DNA from: Astropecten irregularis
Lineage: Eukaryota > Echinodermata > Asteroidea > Paxillosida > Astropectinidae
Direction: 5' to 3'
Assembly (NCBI GenBank): GCA_963971285.1
Contig: OZ020256.1
Location: 8,062,541-8,126,540 of the forward strand
DNA length: 64,000 nt
The position numbers were made by a program, and so were the translations under genes. The notes under the pieces were generated by a model, which was not told the DNA's origin, did no database searches, and saw only the letters and a list, made by a program, of their open reading frames with translations. Below, piece after piece: positions 1 through 11,224 of this stretch (positions within the stretch are counted from its first letter, which is position 1; each line of letters begins with the position of its first letter).

Positions 1-479
1 TAGGTTGAGCAGGAATGGATCTTCCAATATTTTATTGTGAGGTAAGTCCTTGGAGCTTACGCAATTGAAAGTGATATGATAAATTCATGATCAATTGCGA
101 CCACTTTGGGTTTGCTGACAAAAGTTTATGGTTTAGTAAATCAAAATTGTATGCATGAGTGAACAGAAACTGCATTTATTATTGTAGCATTGTAACTGTC
201 AGACCCTGGTATTTATGTGGTGTGTTCATAGGAGTCAGGAGGGAGTTGAGATAGGGTAGGACTTGTTGGGTGGATGGTATAAGGTTCAAGAGGACATTTG
301 CCTCCCCCTCTCTCTCTTCCTGGGTGTGCTTATGCATCTTAACAATCCATATGCATTGATCTCCACTCCAAAATATCCAGACCACCTTCCCTTATTCCGA
401 ATTCTATCATTTCCCAAATAAAATTGCTATCACCCATTGGCCTGGAAAATCAGTAGCCAAATAATAAGAAGAAAAATTA

Positions 480-960
480 GCACTTGTTCTAATTAGCTGT
501 GTGCTAAATGAAATTTAAAGGCACTGTCAACATATCAATATTTACGATATACATGTATCGGTATCACATTCATATTGATATGTAGTCTTTACCGTTATCG
601 ATGACATTGAGGAATGATATCAATGATAAAATTATAATATCGGTAATATAACCTTAAGTTGGGGTATTCATAGATTTGATAGACAATGAAAGAACCCAAG
701 CAACGTTGTTAAAAAATAAAAAGCAAAACCGAACCAAAGCTTTTAGAAATACCTAAAAACCTGGCTAAGTCTGTGTGAAAAAAACCCTGCAGTAATAGAT
801 TTGGAGCACTGCTCAGTTATTTCTGTTGGCAGCACCCAGAGACTGAACTAAGCTTGTTCGATATGACGATATTTATCGATATCGCAAAATTTGTTTCATA
901 TCGAAAATCGTATCGGGCCCCCTAAAAAATATTGAAATATTTGGATCACAAAAAAGGCCT
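480..960. repeat. AT-rich repeat with CGATAT motifs
   Basis: Noncoding stretch with many variants of CGATATCG and TATCGATA around 530-660 and 845-925. Such dense self-similar motifs resemble the subterminal repeats of hAT-type MITEs seen elsewhere in this window, but no terminal inverted repeat or target duplication could be fixed. Bases 1-480 hold nothing that I recognise. Confidence 0.35.
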
Positions 961-1156
961 CCCCCCAATCCCCAAGCTGAACTTTGGAAAGTCACCCCTG
1001 AGCCTTAGGGCTGGTAGGGATTGCTTGTAACATCAATAAACATCCATCTTTGTGCGACACGGCAAAACAAATTTCTTCTCTTAGATCATTTAGGTAAACA
1101 AAAATTACATACATTCTCAATTGACAATGGGCTACTCTCATACTTAAGAAAGGGAA

Positions 1157-1296
1157 CTGCAATAGCTCAATTGGTAGAGCGCCTGTACAGTGTTCAGGAG
1201 GTCGGCGGTTCGAATTTCGCTTCAGTAAATTTCTCTTTGTTCACTTTTCAATGACTTTAAATTCAGTCAGTTTCCCTCATGGTTATTTGATGATCA
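1157..1296 (+). mobile_element. tRNA-derived SINE, 5'-truncated copy
   Basis: The head (about 1160-1222) resembles a tRNA: an A box like TAGCTCAATTGGTAGAGC and a B box like GGTTCGAATTTCGC. It is followed by a tail ending TTTCCCTCATGGTTATTTGA. The same head and tail recur at 15437-15583 on the other strand, the head alone at 17159-17240 and the tail alone at 53078-53115, so this is a dispersed family. The acceptor stem does not pair as in a working tRNA. Confidence 0.8.
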
Positions 1297-1928
1297 AGAT
1301 TGATTTTTAACAAAAGATGTATGTATATATATATCAAAGTGAAAAACAAAGGAATTTACCCAAGCCTGCACCATACCATTGGTAATGTAGTGAATTCCCC
1401 TAGTCACGGCATAAAATAGGCCCAAAATGTGGCCAGGTGTAATTGAACAATAAAGACTGCATGGTGCTCAGAAGATGCACGTTTTTGTTATTTTAATTTG
1501 ACCACTGACGCGCGGCAACAACACGGGTGTGGACCAGCAAGCAGCCATTATCTTCTCCCCACTCTACCTTCATTGCTACTGCAGTGAGGTGGTCCTTTTT
1601 TACTAGTTCTGGCGAAGACAGCTCTTCTTCTTCTTACTTTCCCTGGCCGGTGTGGCAGGTTTTGAAACTGACTCGGTGGCGTTTGCCCCTCACAGCTGAA
1701 GAACCTGCACCATCGGTTAGGACTGTAAGTGTTTAATTAATTATATATAGCCTAGAAGTTACAGGCATTTATTTATTAAGCCTCGGCAGTTGCGAGCATT
1801 TTCCCTACAATTATTAAAAGACTTAGTGGCCTTTTAGTTCATTTTCCTTTCTGTAAAAACCACTAAAGTAACTACAGTCTAACGACAATAAGAAATGATA
1901 TTTACAATATACATTAGTGCCAACTTAC
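1297..1928. other. Noncoding, downstream DNAJA3 intron
   Basis: No exon could be recognised here. The next DNAJA3 coding block (the C-terminal substrate-binding region) is expected further left and was not found in 1-1928. A short TA microsatellite lies at about 1320-1333. Confidence 0.4.
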
Positions 1929-2122
1929 ATTAAGATGAATACTATCATAGATGCCTTTAATTTTAAGGCTGCCCCCTAGTGAAGCTTGAGTAAAGCTGAC
2001 TGTCACATCAGAATGAACATCAGCCCCATCTCGTCTGAATGTCTGGCTGCGGGCTACACGAAATGTAATGAAGAGTTCTCGACTACCAACTGGCATCCGA
2101 ACTGTCTGACCATCCTCAACAC
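1929..2122 (-). CDS. DNAJA3: DNAJA3 (Tid1) exon, start of C-terminal peptide-binding domain
   Basis: This exon encodes the block that follows the zinc finger in DNAJA3-type Hsp40 proteins: it starts at VEDGQTVRMPVG and includes FRRDGADVHSD, typical of the first beta-barrel C-terminal domain that holds client peptides for mitochondrial Hsp70. It is 194 nt (two bases plus 64 codons). The acceptor is tatag before GTGTTGAGG and the donor is GTAAGT. The split glycine codon joins the exon at 3822-3969 in phase. No stop codon is present, so the rest of the domain and the C-terminus lie left of the window. No frameshift or stop is seen. Confidence 0.93.
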
Positions 2123-2689
2123 CTATAGCAAATATAATTCAACATGTTCAATCAGGTTAATCCTTCAAACATAAAATCAACAAAAACACATCCCATGCTG
2201 CTATGATTTAGTACATTTAAGAATCCAATCATAACTCAAATAAGATTTGAATAACCTTCGCATCAAGTTTGCTCTAGCATGAGTGATAACATTTCACACA
2301 GCATGCAAATTGTATAGTGTGTATTTGATAAAACCACATGATAAAACACACAATGGTTGTGAACTGTTTGTAGCAGTGCGCATACCAGTGCCTGAAACAC
2401 ATGTCAGAACAGTCAGATATTAAGGAAAGTAGATTGCAGTCATACAACATATAGGAGATATATGTCTTTCGTCAGTTTGTTGGTATACATGTACATGTAT
2501 CGTCAGCTTTTCATGAAGAGCCACTGCGTTGAAACAGTTTTCAGAAAATCGGCTTTGAAGTTTGTTCCTTTTTATATTTCGCCCATTTTTAGAGGACATG
2601 TTGATAAATTTTCCATACCGGTTTCAAGCTGAAGACTTTCACTTATTTTTCGTACTAATTAAGAGTTGATAGACTTTTTAATTGCGGAG

Positions 2690-2935
2690 TAATTCACGTT
2701 AAAAGAAATTCGCCCCTTCGTGAAAACTTCTTCAACAGACAAATTGGCTGTGATCCAAAAAGCTAAAAATAGCATGTGCGCACCCGCACTTGAATTCGCC
2801 TCTTCGTGAAAATGAACATGTGCCTACGCACTGAAAGTGCCCCCATGGAACAACGTGCATTTTTGATAAATTTGCCCCTTCGTGAAAAACATGAAATAGC
2901 ACTTTGGTGAAATTCGCCCTTTATTGATGTTCATG
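2690..2935. repeat. Dispersed TTCGCCCCTTCGTGAAAA motif cluster
   Basis: At least four variants of TTCGCCCCTTCGTGAAAA occur at irregular spacing between 2708 and 2935 in a DNAJA3 intron, directly left of the TTAA MITE. I do not recognise the element. The spacing suggests subterminal repeats of a decayed transposon rather than a simple tandem array. Confidence 0.4.
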
Positions 2936-2938
2936 ATC

Positions 2939-3308
2939 TTAAAGGTAGTATCATACTTTGGCATGTGTTTGGTAAGACAACGAAACAGAAATGTTCACAG
3001 ATTTACATATAACTTTAAGATGGTGGTGGTAGAAACGTACCGTTAACATTTTTTCGCCTAAAATTGTGTATTTATCCAGGAAAGAGTAAAACAACAACCG
3101 AAAATCTGTTTGATCTTTTAAAAGATCAAAAATAAAAGAGAAAAGACTTAAGAAATATTGTGGCCGTTTTACACTGTTTTCTCAAAAAGTGGGCACCGTA
3201 TGGGACTGAAATTTTCACAGATGGCTATAACTGTATCGTCCTTGATATTTTTGCCCACGATGAATCTGTATTTCTTAGACAAAAACCAAAGTATGATATT
3301 ACCTTTAA
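2939..3308. mobile_element. TTAA-flanked MITE, Kolobok-like
   Basis: The ends are inverted copies of TTAAAGGTAGTATCATACTT with TTAA on both sides. A close relative with the same interior (GTGGGCACCGTATGGGACTG) lies at 38756-39114, and partial copies lie at 25735-25870, 48405-48478 and 55979-56125. TTAA target sites with AGG/CCT ends fit Kolobok better than piggyBac, which normally ends CCY. It has no coding capacity. Confidence 0.85.
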
Positions 3309-3821
3309 TGGGTCGTATGTATAAAAACTAGTATTTGCTTTTTGCTTCCGGCGGAAGAATTGGCAAAACAAAATCTCATCAAATACGCCCAAATGAAGAC
3401 GAATTAAAAATTGTTTAATGTGCATTAATTTAAATGTCCAAATTTCATATTCTGGGTAATGACATATTTTAAGAGTTTTAAGATTTTTGGATCTTTTTTT
3501 TGTAATTGTTAATTGCTGCTGTTTAATTGCTGTTTAATTAATCTGTAAATTAATGTTTACAGTAGTTTTAGTGTTTTATCTAGTGTCTACTTTTATGGAA
3601 AGCACCCTGGAGCACGATTTTCTCATGGACGGGCGCTATATAAATTTTAACTTATTATTATTATTATTATCATCATATTAATTTTAGTCCGGAGACTTTG
3701 CAGACAGACAACTTTGAGGGCTGGCCTAAATATGTGCATTTTTTCAATGACTGTATTACAAGGAGTCACGTTCTCTCAAGCAGTCAGTATGTGACACTAC
3801 AGAATAACAAGTTATACTCAC

Positions 3822-3969
3822 CAGCTGGTACAGGAACAGTGACTTTCTTACGCTGCATCATTGTCCCTGCACCTCTACATGTCATACATGGGACTGTAAT
3901 GATAACACGACTACCTCTACATTGCCTGCATGTTGTACGCATAACAAAGGGCCCAGTGTTGATGGTTTC
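3822..3969 (-). CDS. DNAJA3: DNAJA3 (Tid1) exon, second half of zinc-finger region
   Basis: The exon starts at ETINTGPFVMRTTC, the block found in DNAJA3, and carries the last two zinc-binding CxxC motifs, CRQC and CMTCRGAG, then KKVTVPVPA. It is 148 nt (49 codons plus one base). The acceptor is ccctgcag and the donor GTGAGT. The zinc-finger-like region of type I Hsp40s helps to hold clients and stimulate Hsp70. The third CxxCxGxG motif reads CRQCRGSR: the cysteines are kept and the final glycine is arginine. Confidence 0.95.
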
Positions 3970-5224
3970 CTGCAGGGAATATAAATATGAAGTTCATTCT
4001 TATTAATGTTGCGTCTCTGAAACATATTTAGAGGACCTCCATTATTAGACTTAACAACTTTGACCAACACAAATTTCCCCTGAGGCTTTGGAGGCCATAC
4101 ATAAAGTATGTTCACACGAAGGAAGGAGGGGGGGGGGGGTGGTTACTATACCTCCAAAATATTCATGACCTAGAGTCAAATCTTAATTGGTCAATTCACC
4201 AGCATAAGCCAGTGGATATACTGGTATTTGCTGAGCACCAAGGAGTAGTGCAACAATGTTTGAAATTCCAAGCCCAAGCACAATGTACGATTTGATGATT
4301 AACATGTACACCCATGCCCCTCCAAAATTCCACATTTTGAATCAATAGAAAAAAAGCTTCTAAATTTTTCATTTACAATAATAACAACATAATTCTGGAC
4401 AACACACCCATCAAAATAATAAAAATAAACATAAAAAAACTTTAAAATTCCACATTTTGAAACAATAGAAAAACTTCAACATTTTTCACTAATCAATTAT
4501 GATGATGATTAAAACATTATATTGGACAACAGACCAATGGCCTGAAACTAAAGACCCGGTCCCACTGGCAGATGGACACAAAACGTATGCATTAAGGACA
4601 CAGCGGACGAGCAAAATTTCTGGGGTGGCTCCATCCGTTTTCATCCGCTCCAGAAATGGACAAAATTGGCAAATTTGAAAAGAAAAGAATGGACGTGGGT
4701 AGTATGTAATGGGGATGTTAAACAGATATTCATCGGAAGCCTAGCGGATGAAAGAGGATGGAAGGGGGATTACAGCCCCGAAGGGATTACTGGAAATAAT
4801 TGCGTAGCGGACGCATAGCGGAAAGAACAGAAGCATAGCGGATGAAGGGGATGCATCACGTACGTCCAGCGGAAACAAAGGGGCTGCCGCGCGAATGTAT
4901 ATCGGATGCAAACCATTCACTGCGCATCCGGGGGTATGAATTGCGTCTGCTCTGCGGATATAAAGGGATGCAGCATGAGCGCAGTAAAGCGGAAAGATGT
5001 GCTGACGGCTACATCTCTACTACATCTCGTTATTGAAGAAGGCTACATTGTTACATCTCTACTACTTCTTGTATCAACACCACGATGCGTCAGTCAGGCA
5101 AGAAAAGGAAGTCTGTGCCTACTCGTTCAAGCCCTGGCAAGGTGGAGAAGGCCAGAACCAGCACACCTCCTCCTGACAATGACTCTGATGGTGAAGCTGA
5201 TGCTGCTGTGGTGGACCAGCCCAA

Positions 5225-5685
5225 GGTCCTCAAGCCCCTCAAAGCCCTGCTGCTGAAGGCCCTGATGTTCAAGCCCCTGAAGGCCCTGAACAAGCTCCTG
5301 AAGGCCCTGAACAAGCCCCTGAAGGACCTGAACAAGCTCCTGAAAGTCCTGATGCTCAAGCCCCTGAAGGCCCTGAACAAGCTCCTGAAGGCCCTGAACA
5401 AGCCCCTGAAGGCCCTGAACAAGCTCCTGAAGGCCCTGAACAAGCTCCTGAAGGCCCTGAACAAGCTCCTGAACAAGCTCCTGAAGGCCCTGAACAAGCT
5501 CCTGAAGGCCCTGAACAAGCCCCTGAAGGCCCTGAACAAGCTCCTGAAGGCCCTGAACAAGCTCCTGAAGGCCCTGAACAAGCTCCTGAAAGTCCTGATG
5601 CTCAAGCCGCTGAAGGCCCTGAACAAGCTCCTGAAGGCCCTGATGCTCAAGCCCCTGAAGGCCCTGAACAAGCTCCAGCCAGAGG
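5225..5685 (+). repeat. 21-bp tandem repeat, coding PEGPEQA in one frame
   Basis: About 20 copies of a 21-bp unit, CCTGAAGGCCCTGAACAAGC plus T or C. One frame reads PEGPEQA repeats, the next reads LLKALNK, and the complement reads QELVQGL or FRSLFRA, so all frames stay open and produce long artefact ORFs. Some units carry a GATGCTCAA or AAAGTCC variant. The PEGPEQA frame leads into the basic patch after the tract, while the upstream start at 5085 is in the LLKALNK frame, so a slip inside the tract may separate them. Confidence 0.9.
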
Positions 5686-6478
5686 GAGGAAGAGGCAAGG
5701 GAAGAAGAGGGGAGAGAGGAAACCATTTCCAAGGAACATGAGGATGATGTGCTGGAATGGCTGACGGAGAATGAGTACCTATGGAGAAAGGCCACAGACT
5801 GTACCGGGACACAAAGAAGAAGCAAGCAGCTTGGAGAGAAAAGGCAGAGAGCCTGGGGTACACTACAGAAGTACTCCTTGGATGGTGGAAGCGCATGCAC
5901 TCCTGGTATGGGACGCCTCAAGAAATTCAGGCAGGCCGCCGTCAAGCTCACTGACTGGGAGAAGTACATCATGGCCAAGTGCAGTTTCCATGAGGGTGAG
6001 ATCTGCCACCCAGGAGCAGCCCCTCTGAGACCCCTCTCCCTCAGAGAGCCCATAGAGTCAAGCCAGGAGCCACCTATTCTGTCCAGACAGGTGTCTTCAG
6101 AGGGCCACACAGCAGAGACCACCTCGACAGCTTCACTCCCCATGGTGCCGAACTTGGAGGATGACGCCCTGCTGTCACTAATAGAGGAACAAGCAGCAGC
6201 CACCAGAGGCCAACCCACCCCCATCTCCACCACCAGCTCCAAAGGACGCAGGCAGAGAGGCAGACTGAATGACAGGATGACAGTGTGCTGTTGGAGATCA
6301 GGGATACAATGAAGACCAGCACAGACTTCTCTCTCAGCTGGTCAACTTGGACATAGCATCCTCGGCACAGAAGCCCTTCATTGAGGGACCTGCCCGAGTA
6401 CCAGGTGATGAAGCAGAAGATCACAGCACTTCTCCACAACCCTCAAGGCCCAGCTGAAGCTCGTCCTACCCAGTCCAG

Positions 6479-6949
6479 CACTGCGTTTACACTGAATCCG
6501 GCAATGGGGATTCAATCCTGCAAGGAGGATTGAAGCGAGATTAATGGCGAGTGTAAACGCGAGGGTGATCGGGATTCAATCCCCCTTTTTAATCGCCCTC
6601 TCGGCAAAGATTTAATCCGGCAATTGCAGGATTCAACCCAGCAATGTTTGAGTGTAAACGCAATTGCAGGATTCCATCCTGCAATCTGACAGGGCCACAT
6701 CCTGTTTACAGAAAAACCCCGCGAAACATGTAAAAGGGACGCGTCGTGATCAGCTGTGTGTACAGTATTATGTTCTTATAGCTTCACAATGTCATGTATT
6801 AGGTCAAAGCTAGACAGAGCACACTGTCTACGATCTGAAGCAGGCTAGGCCGTGGCGATTTAATAGTGTAAACGTGGCGTCGATAATCCCCCTCTGTGGT
6901 TGCCCGATTGAATCCTCCTACTGTAGGTGGATTCAGTGTAAACGCAGTG
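6479..6949. mobile_element. 471-bp MITE with CACTGCGTTTACACTGAATCC ends
   Basis: Terminal inverted repeats CACTGCGTTTACACTGAAT at the left and its complement at the right. The motifs GGATTCAATCC and GTGTAAACGC recur inside. It is inserted in the 3' part of the MADF pseudogene. CAG abuts the left end and TCAG follows the right end, so a 3-bp CAG duplication is possible but not clean. CACTG ends suggest EnSpm/CACTA or Chapaev relatives; the superfamily is undecided. Confidence 0.8.
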
Positions 6950-7141
6950 TCAGCTCTCGGATACCAACCTTGACGTCCTGACCACACCACCACGTGCTGT
7001 ACCCTCGAGGTCAAGCACCCCATTGCCGCGTACGACCAGCACTCAAGCCACAGTCACTGCCTAACGCCTCACAGCTGAGACCATGGACATGACTCAGAGT
7101 GACTCAGAATAGTTGTGATTGTGAACACTGGTGAGCAGCAT

Positions 7142-7147
7142 AATAAA
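7142..7147 (+). promoter_or_regulatory. Candidate polyadenylation signal AATAAA
   Basis: AATAAA lies about 30 bp after the last in-frame stop of the MADF pseudogene and faces the same way. It is the only plausible polyadenylation signal close to that gene's end. It could equally be chance in AT-rich DNA. Confidence 0.35.
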
Positions 7148-7359
7148 GTGTTGGCAAAAACTTAGAAAAAAATGGTTGAAACTTTGCATGCCCAACTATA
7201 ATGATGGACCAAGAAATGTCACACATATGAACCTTTATTATCAATAACAATTAATTCAGTAATCAACACATTTTAAATCAAACAAAGCTGTTTATTAATG
7301 CCCTATTCATTGTAGGACACCACAACATACATGTACATTTAATAACAATAAACAACTAC

Positions 7360-7870
7360 AAGTACCGTAAAGTTCCATGTATATGGAAAACTGCATCGCT
7401 CATTTTTCTCAGCTCATTTGTGATTTCTATTTCAATTGAGAATTTCAAATTTGAGAAAAATAAAAACAATGAATTACTCAATCCAACTCACAACTTTCAG
7501 GGATGTTTTGCCCGAGTTTGCAACAACCCGAAGTGCGTCAGTGTCACACAATGCTGCGTCACGCCATGCCGCAGAAAGCAGTACGGAGGCCTACATGATG
7601 TACTATCGTTAAGCATGCGGCGTGGCCTACATCCTGTCGTGCACACGTGCAAACAGTATTCGATCTCCACCATAGTAGACTTCCTCAGCAGTCTACATAT
7701 TCAACTGACAATACATGTACATTCCCATTCCATATGCCTCAATTCCAGTCATGTATTTTTTGTGTGAGTGGACAATTTGTTGCAAGCGCTGCGTGTCCAA
7801 CTATCATGATCATAACGTTCGACTCGATCCAAAGCTATTGGCATTTCCCTCGCACGAAATACTTTCACGT
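7360..7870 (+). mobile_element. Long MITE copy, GTGCAAACAGTATTCGATC family
   Basis: The segment is shared, with divergence, with 21345-21960 and 29760-30365, both in opposite orientation. Shared blocks include GTGCAAACAGTATTCGATC, TGACAATACATGTACATTCC and GACACGCAGCGCTTGCAA (complement here). The copies carry open frames of about 100 codons with no recognisable domain, so I treat it as noncoding. In this copy and the 21-kb copy the TACGAGTTGG element is joined at the same place. Confidence 0.65.
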
Positions 7871-7879
7871 GGTCGCACC

Positions 7880-8240
7880 GGGCCGACGAATGCTGGTAAA
7901 CTCGTACCAACTGTCGCCAACGAACTCGCACGCCGACCCGATCGTACGTCGTCCAACTCTGATACTCGTACACTGACCAACTCGTACGTACGCCGGCCAA
8001 CCCGTACCGTACTCGTACACCATTTCTATTATTATGACTTTTCTCTGAAATTCAGGGATTCTGGTGTTTTTTTCCTGAAAATAACCAATCCCTCAAATAA
8101 AATCTCACGCAAAAAAAATCCCGATAAAAAAAAGACCAACCCCTCGAAGAAAAAATCCTGATTAATTACATGCGTACGAGTTGGTAATTAGCGTTCCGCG
8201 AGTTGGTTGCCGTACGGGTTTAGCGGCGTACAAGTTGGCT
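7880..8240. mobile_element. TACGAGTTGG-family MITE
   Basis: Both ends carry short tandem runs of ACCAACTCGTACGCCG and its complement. The interior has CTGAAATTCAGGGATTCTG and a pyrimidine/purine block around 8060-8150. Relatives lie at 21010-21340 (opposite orientation), 38466-38640 and 41455-41560. No target duplication is defined. Bases 8240-9000 hold nothing I can name. Confidence 0.7.
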
Positions 8241-9006
8241 CAATGCACCTCAAATTGCGTGGAGCGAATTTTGTGATTGGCTAGACGATCTGCGCGCGCT
8301 TTACAAATTGTCATCTTACAATAAAACAAATCAAAATGGCGGTTCACGTTGCAATGAAACGCTGTCGCGAACTTGACGTTTTTACCCATGAGGATAAGGA
8401 TATTTCCCAATGGAAACGTGACCATTGCTGATTAAAATAATGACTCCAGACACAGGTTTGATAATTTATTGAACAATCACGACATTCTTAAATGAAATAT
8501 GTACGTCCGACTATGGTCCAACGATCGGACCGTCACGGACCGGAGCTTGCATGAATGCATGAACTGTAATGGAAATGCACATGTCCACTCGCCCGTCGTC
8601 CTGTGCACACAACCGTGTTTTCGCACGCTATTTTCGGTGTCTCTAGTCCAAACCCTAATCGATTTTTGCACTTCAGTTTTCCTTGGCCAATCGCAAGAGT
8701 TGGAAATATTAGATTTTTTAAATGGTATTTTTCATGAATCATTCGCTAAATTTTCAGTCAGACACCGTGCTAATTGGTTACCGTTGCTGCCGGTGCATCA
8801 CATGATTTAACTAGGCGCTGTGCAATGATCACAACCCACACTCTCGAGACCGCCAGCGGGCTGTACCCATGTATACGGCGCACCCTCAATTTTTCATTTT
8901 TGCCGAGGTGAAAAAAAAAGGTGGAACTTAACAGTATAAAACAGCATAGTAATGCAGTGTTCTTATGACAAAAGTCTTATGCAACAGTCTCAAGGAAGCA
9001 TCCATT

Positions 9007-9670
9007 CTAATCATCTATCATGCTGTCTTGCCACTCCACTGATCCAGCTGGGGAGTTCCAACAGTGTCTCAGGAGTTTGCGCTGCTTGTTCCCTTCATGT
9101 GAAGCTCTGTTGGGGCCTTGTACATCCACAGTGTCCATCAGGCTACGTCCTTGCCTCCATTCACCAGGCTCCATGTTCCCATTTTGTTGGCGGTCGACAA
9201 GTCTGTTCTGCAAAACTGGGTAGCGGGTGCGCATGAGATTGTGCAGAATGCAGTGCTCAAGCTTCCTCAAAGTCTCTGGGTCATGCTGCATGGTGGTGAG
9301 AAGTATCTGGAACCTGTTGGCTAGGATCCCAAAGGCGTTCTCCACAACCCGTCTTGCCCTGGACAGCCTGTAGTTGAAGATCCTCTCTTCACAGGTGAGG
9401 TATCTTGAACTGTACGGCTTCATGAGGGTTCTGAGGGAGAACACGTCATCACCAACGGTGAAGTAGGGCACATCTTGTGTGTCATTGGGAAGGGGGTCTG
9501 AACATGGAAAACCCATGATGAGGTTGCGTTCCAGTCCATCCTTGAGGTCACTTGCGTTGTATATCTGGACATCTGAAGCTGACCCATTGCCTGAAGCATC
9601 GATGTAGATGAACTCGTAGTCAGCATCAACCATGGCAAAGAGGATGATACTGAAGAAGCCCTTGTTGTTG
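9007..9670 (-). pseudogene. Harbinger DDE transposase, C-terminal part
   Basis: This is the 3' half of a PIF/Harbinger transposase (DDE_Tnp_4 family). From the junction at 9670 it reads NNKGFFSIILFAMVDADYEF, then YFTVGDDVFSLRTLMKPY, whose first or second Asp is the middle catalytic residue, and RARRVVENAFGILANRFQIL, whose Glu is the last. It ends at a stop near 9007. The frame upstream of 9673 belongs to the inserted foldback element, not to the transposase. The N-terminal half lies beyond the insertion at 13543-14159. The enzyme would cut at TWA targets with its MADF partner. Confidence 0.9.
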
Positions 9671-10726
9671 TAATAGTGTTCCTTCGTTTTGAACGTGCGT
9701 AGTACCGTAGTACCGTAAAGACCTTGCCATTGCCCAATGAGAAGCTCTGCACAACAAGCTCCGCCCAATTCAGACGGTTGCATTCATTGAACATCATACA
9801 TATTCATGTTATACAAATAGCTCTTTATGAAATGCAGAAAACCCCGTAATATATACCTGTGTAGTAAATACATGTACACAAAGTTTTACTCATGCGCAGA
9901 GCTGCAGCAATGTGCACCTGTAGCTGTATTACCGTATTGTAAACCTTCACTGTAGGCAAACTGTATTAAATGGTCCCCATTCAGCGCATTGCGGTACGAA
10001 TAATGAAAAAGGAACTCCACTTGTGAATAGGCATTGAGCGCGTAAAAGAATGTCATTTGAATGAGGGTTGTGTGCCGTGGCTCTGTCGCGACCCTCATTT
10101 TATATAAAGGTATTAATAATATACAAAACAGTTTGTTGCTTAATGCTGTGCAAGTAATAATGTTTATTGTGCTATGCCAATGTATAATTTTTTTTAGTCC
10201 AAGAAATTAGATAACAAAGTAACAAAACAGTTATTTCGGTTTGCTGTAGCTGCCTTCAATACAAACGTCTCGTTCGATGAATACACTGAACTAAAAGCTG
10301 TTTCAGCATGAAAAGCATATGCACTCACTTTCGATATGGCATTTTTTCCTCTATCCTTTTAATTTCTGATGTTGATAAGTGTTCCTGAGAAATGTTTCGA
10401 ATACGCGTGCACATTTTTCAACATATAAACAAATTGTCCTTAATTTCGATGGATACAAACAATAATTTAATATGTGTCTTCCAATGATATTTTCTGGACT
10501 TTTACTGTATTTTAGACTGACAATTGTTCATGCTGCAAATTCTTTTCCAATTCGTGTTTTGTTTCAACTTTGAAGACGGTCAAAACGTTTTGGCCGACTT
10601 TTCTTAACCATTGTCATACCGGTACTTTCCAACAGTTTCACTATCTGTAAAGAACAACTTATTACCGTCGTGCACAAAAATCGAAATGCACTATAGCTGA
10701 CCGTAGCGTATCGCTTCTGGCTATGT

Positions 10727-10880
10727 ACAGCCGACCTGAATACCATTAGGACACAGTACGTTATCTCATCTGAATGTGAACAGCCTTCCTGCATAGCATT
10801 AGCGCAGTACGTTATCTCATCTGAATGTGAACAGCAGACCTGAATATCATTAGGACTGTACGTTATCTCATCTGAATGAA
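10727..10880 (-). repeat. Inverted units of the 50-bp foldback repeat
   Basis: About three units of the GTTCACATTCAGATGAGATA repeat occur here in the opposite orientation to the arrays at 11225-11650 and 12144-12660. The repeat is therefore itself part of the inverted architecture of the foldback element. Confidence 0.8.
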
Positions 10881-11224
10881 CCGCCTATAGCTCAATTCAG
10901 ACAGTTGCATTCATTAAACATCATACATATTTATGTAGTTATACTATATTATTTATATTTATATTTTTGGCATACTAGCAGAAACCCAGTGCAGTTATAT
11001 TGCAAAGTATAATAGTCGACCTAAGAGCAGGAGTAAACCTTCACTGTACTGTTTGGTCCCCATCCCATTGCTCGTACATTGCAGTATACGAACAATGAAA
11101 TAGGAACGCCGCTTGTGAATAGGCTTTGAGCACGTAAAAGAATGTCATTTGAATGAGGGTTGTGTGGCGTGTATGTCGACGCCACTATTCGTACCAGTAT
11201 TTGAGAAAGGCATAGCTACATGTA

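Larger units (their letters stand above)
5085..7110 (+). pseudogene. Harbinger MADF/Myb-like protein, frameshifted
   Basis: The N-terminus MRQSGKKRKSVPTRSS is basic and is followed by an acidic stretch (DNDSDGEAD). The 21-bp repeat tract comes next and then a lysine/arginine patch. From about 5740 a helix-rich domain begins, DVLEWLTENEYLWRK, continuing one frame over as YRDTKKKQAAWREKAESLGY and WWKRMHSWYG. This matches the MADF/Myb-SANT protein that helps Harbinger transposase reach the nucleus and bind DNA. At least two frame changes are needed within the domain, near 5790 and 5905, and another near the repeat tract. A 471-bp MITE then interrupts the 3' part at 6479. The conceptual C-terminus after the MITE runs to about 7110. 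Confidence 0.7.

Noticed and set aside
1157..1225. tRNA gene, also at 15520-15583 and 17159-17222
   Set aside because: A and B boxes are present, but acceptor and anticodon stems do not pair properly and a shared non-tRNA tail follows. These are SINE heads.
5090..6242. Long minus-strand frames of 268 and 371 codons
   Set aside because: They are antisense to the MADF pseudogene and are kept open by the 21-bp repeat. No domain is seen.
6479..6949. Single-element CAG target duplication
   Set aside because: CAG adjoins the left end, but the right side has a T before CAG, so the duplication is not accepted as proven.
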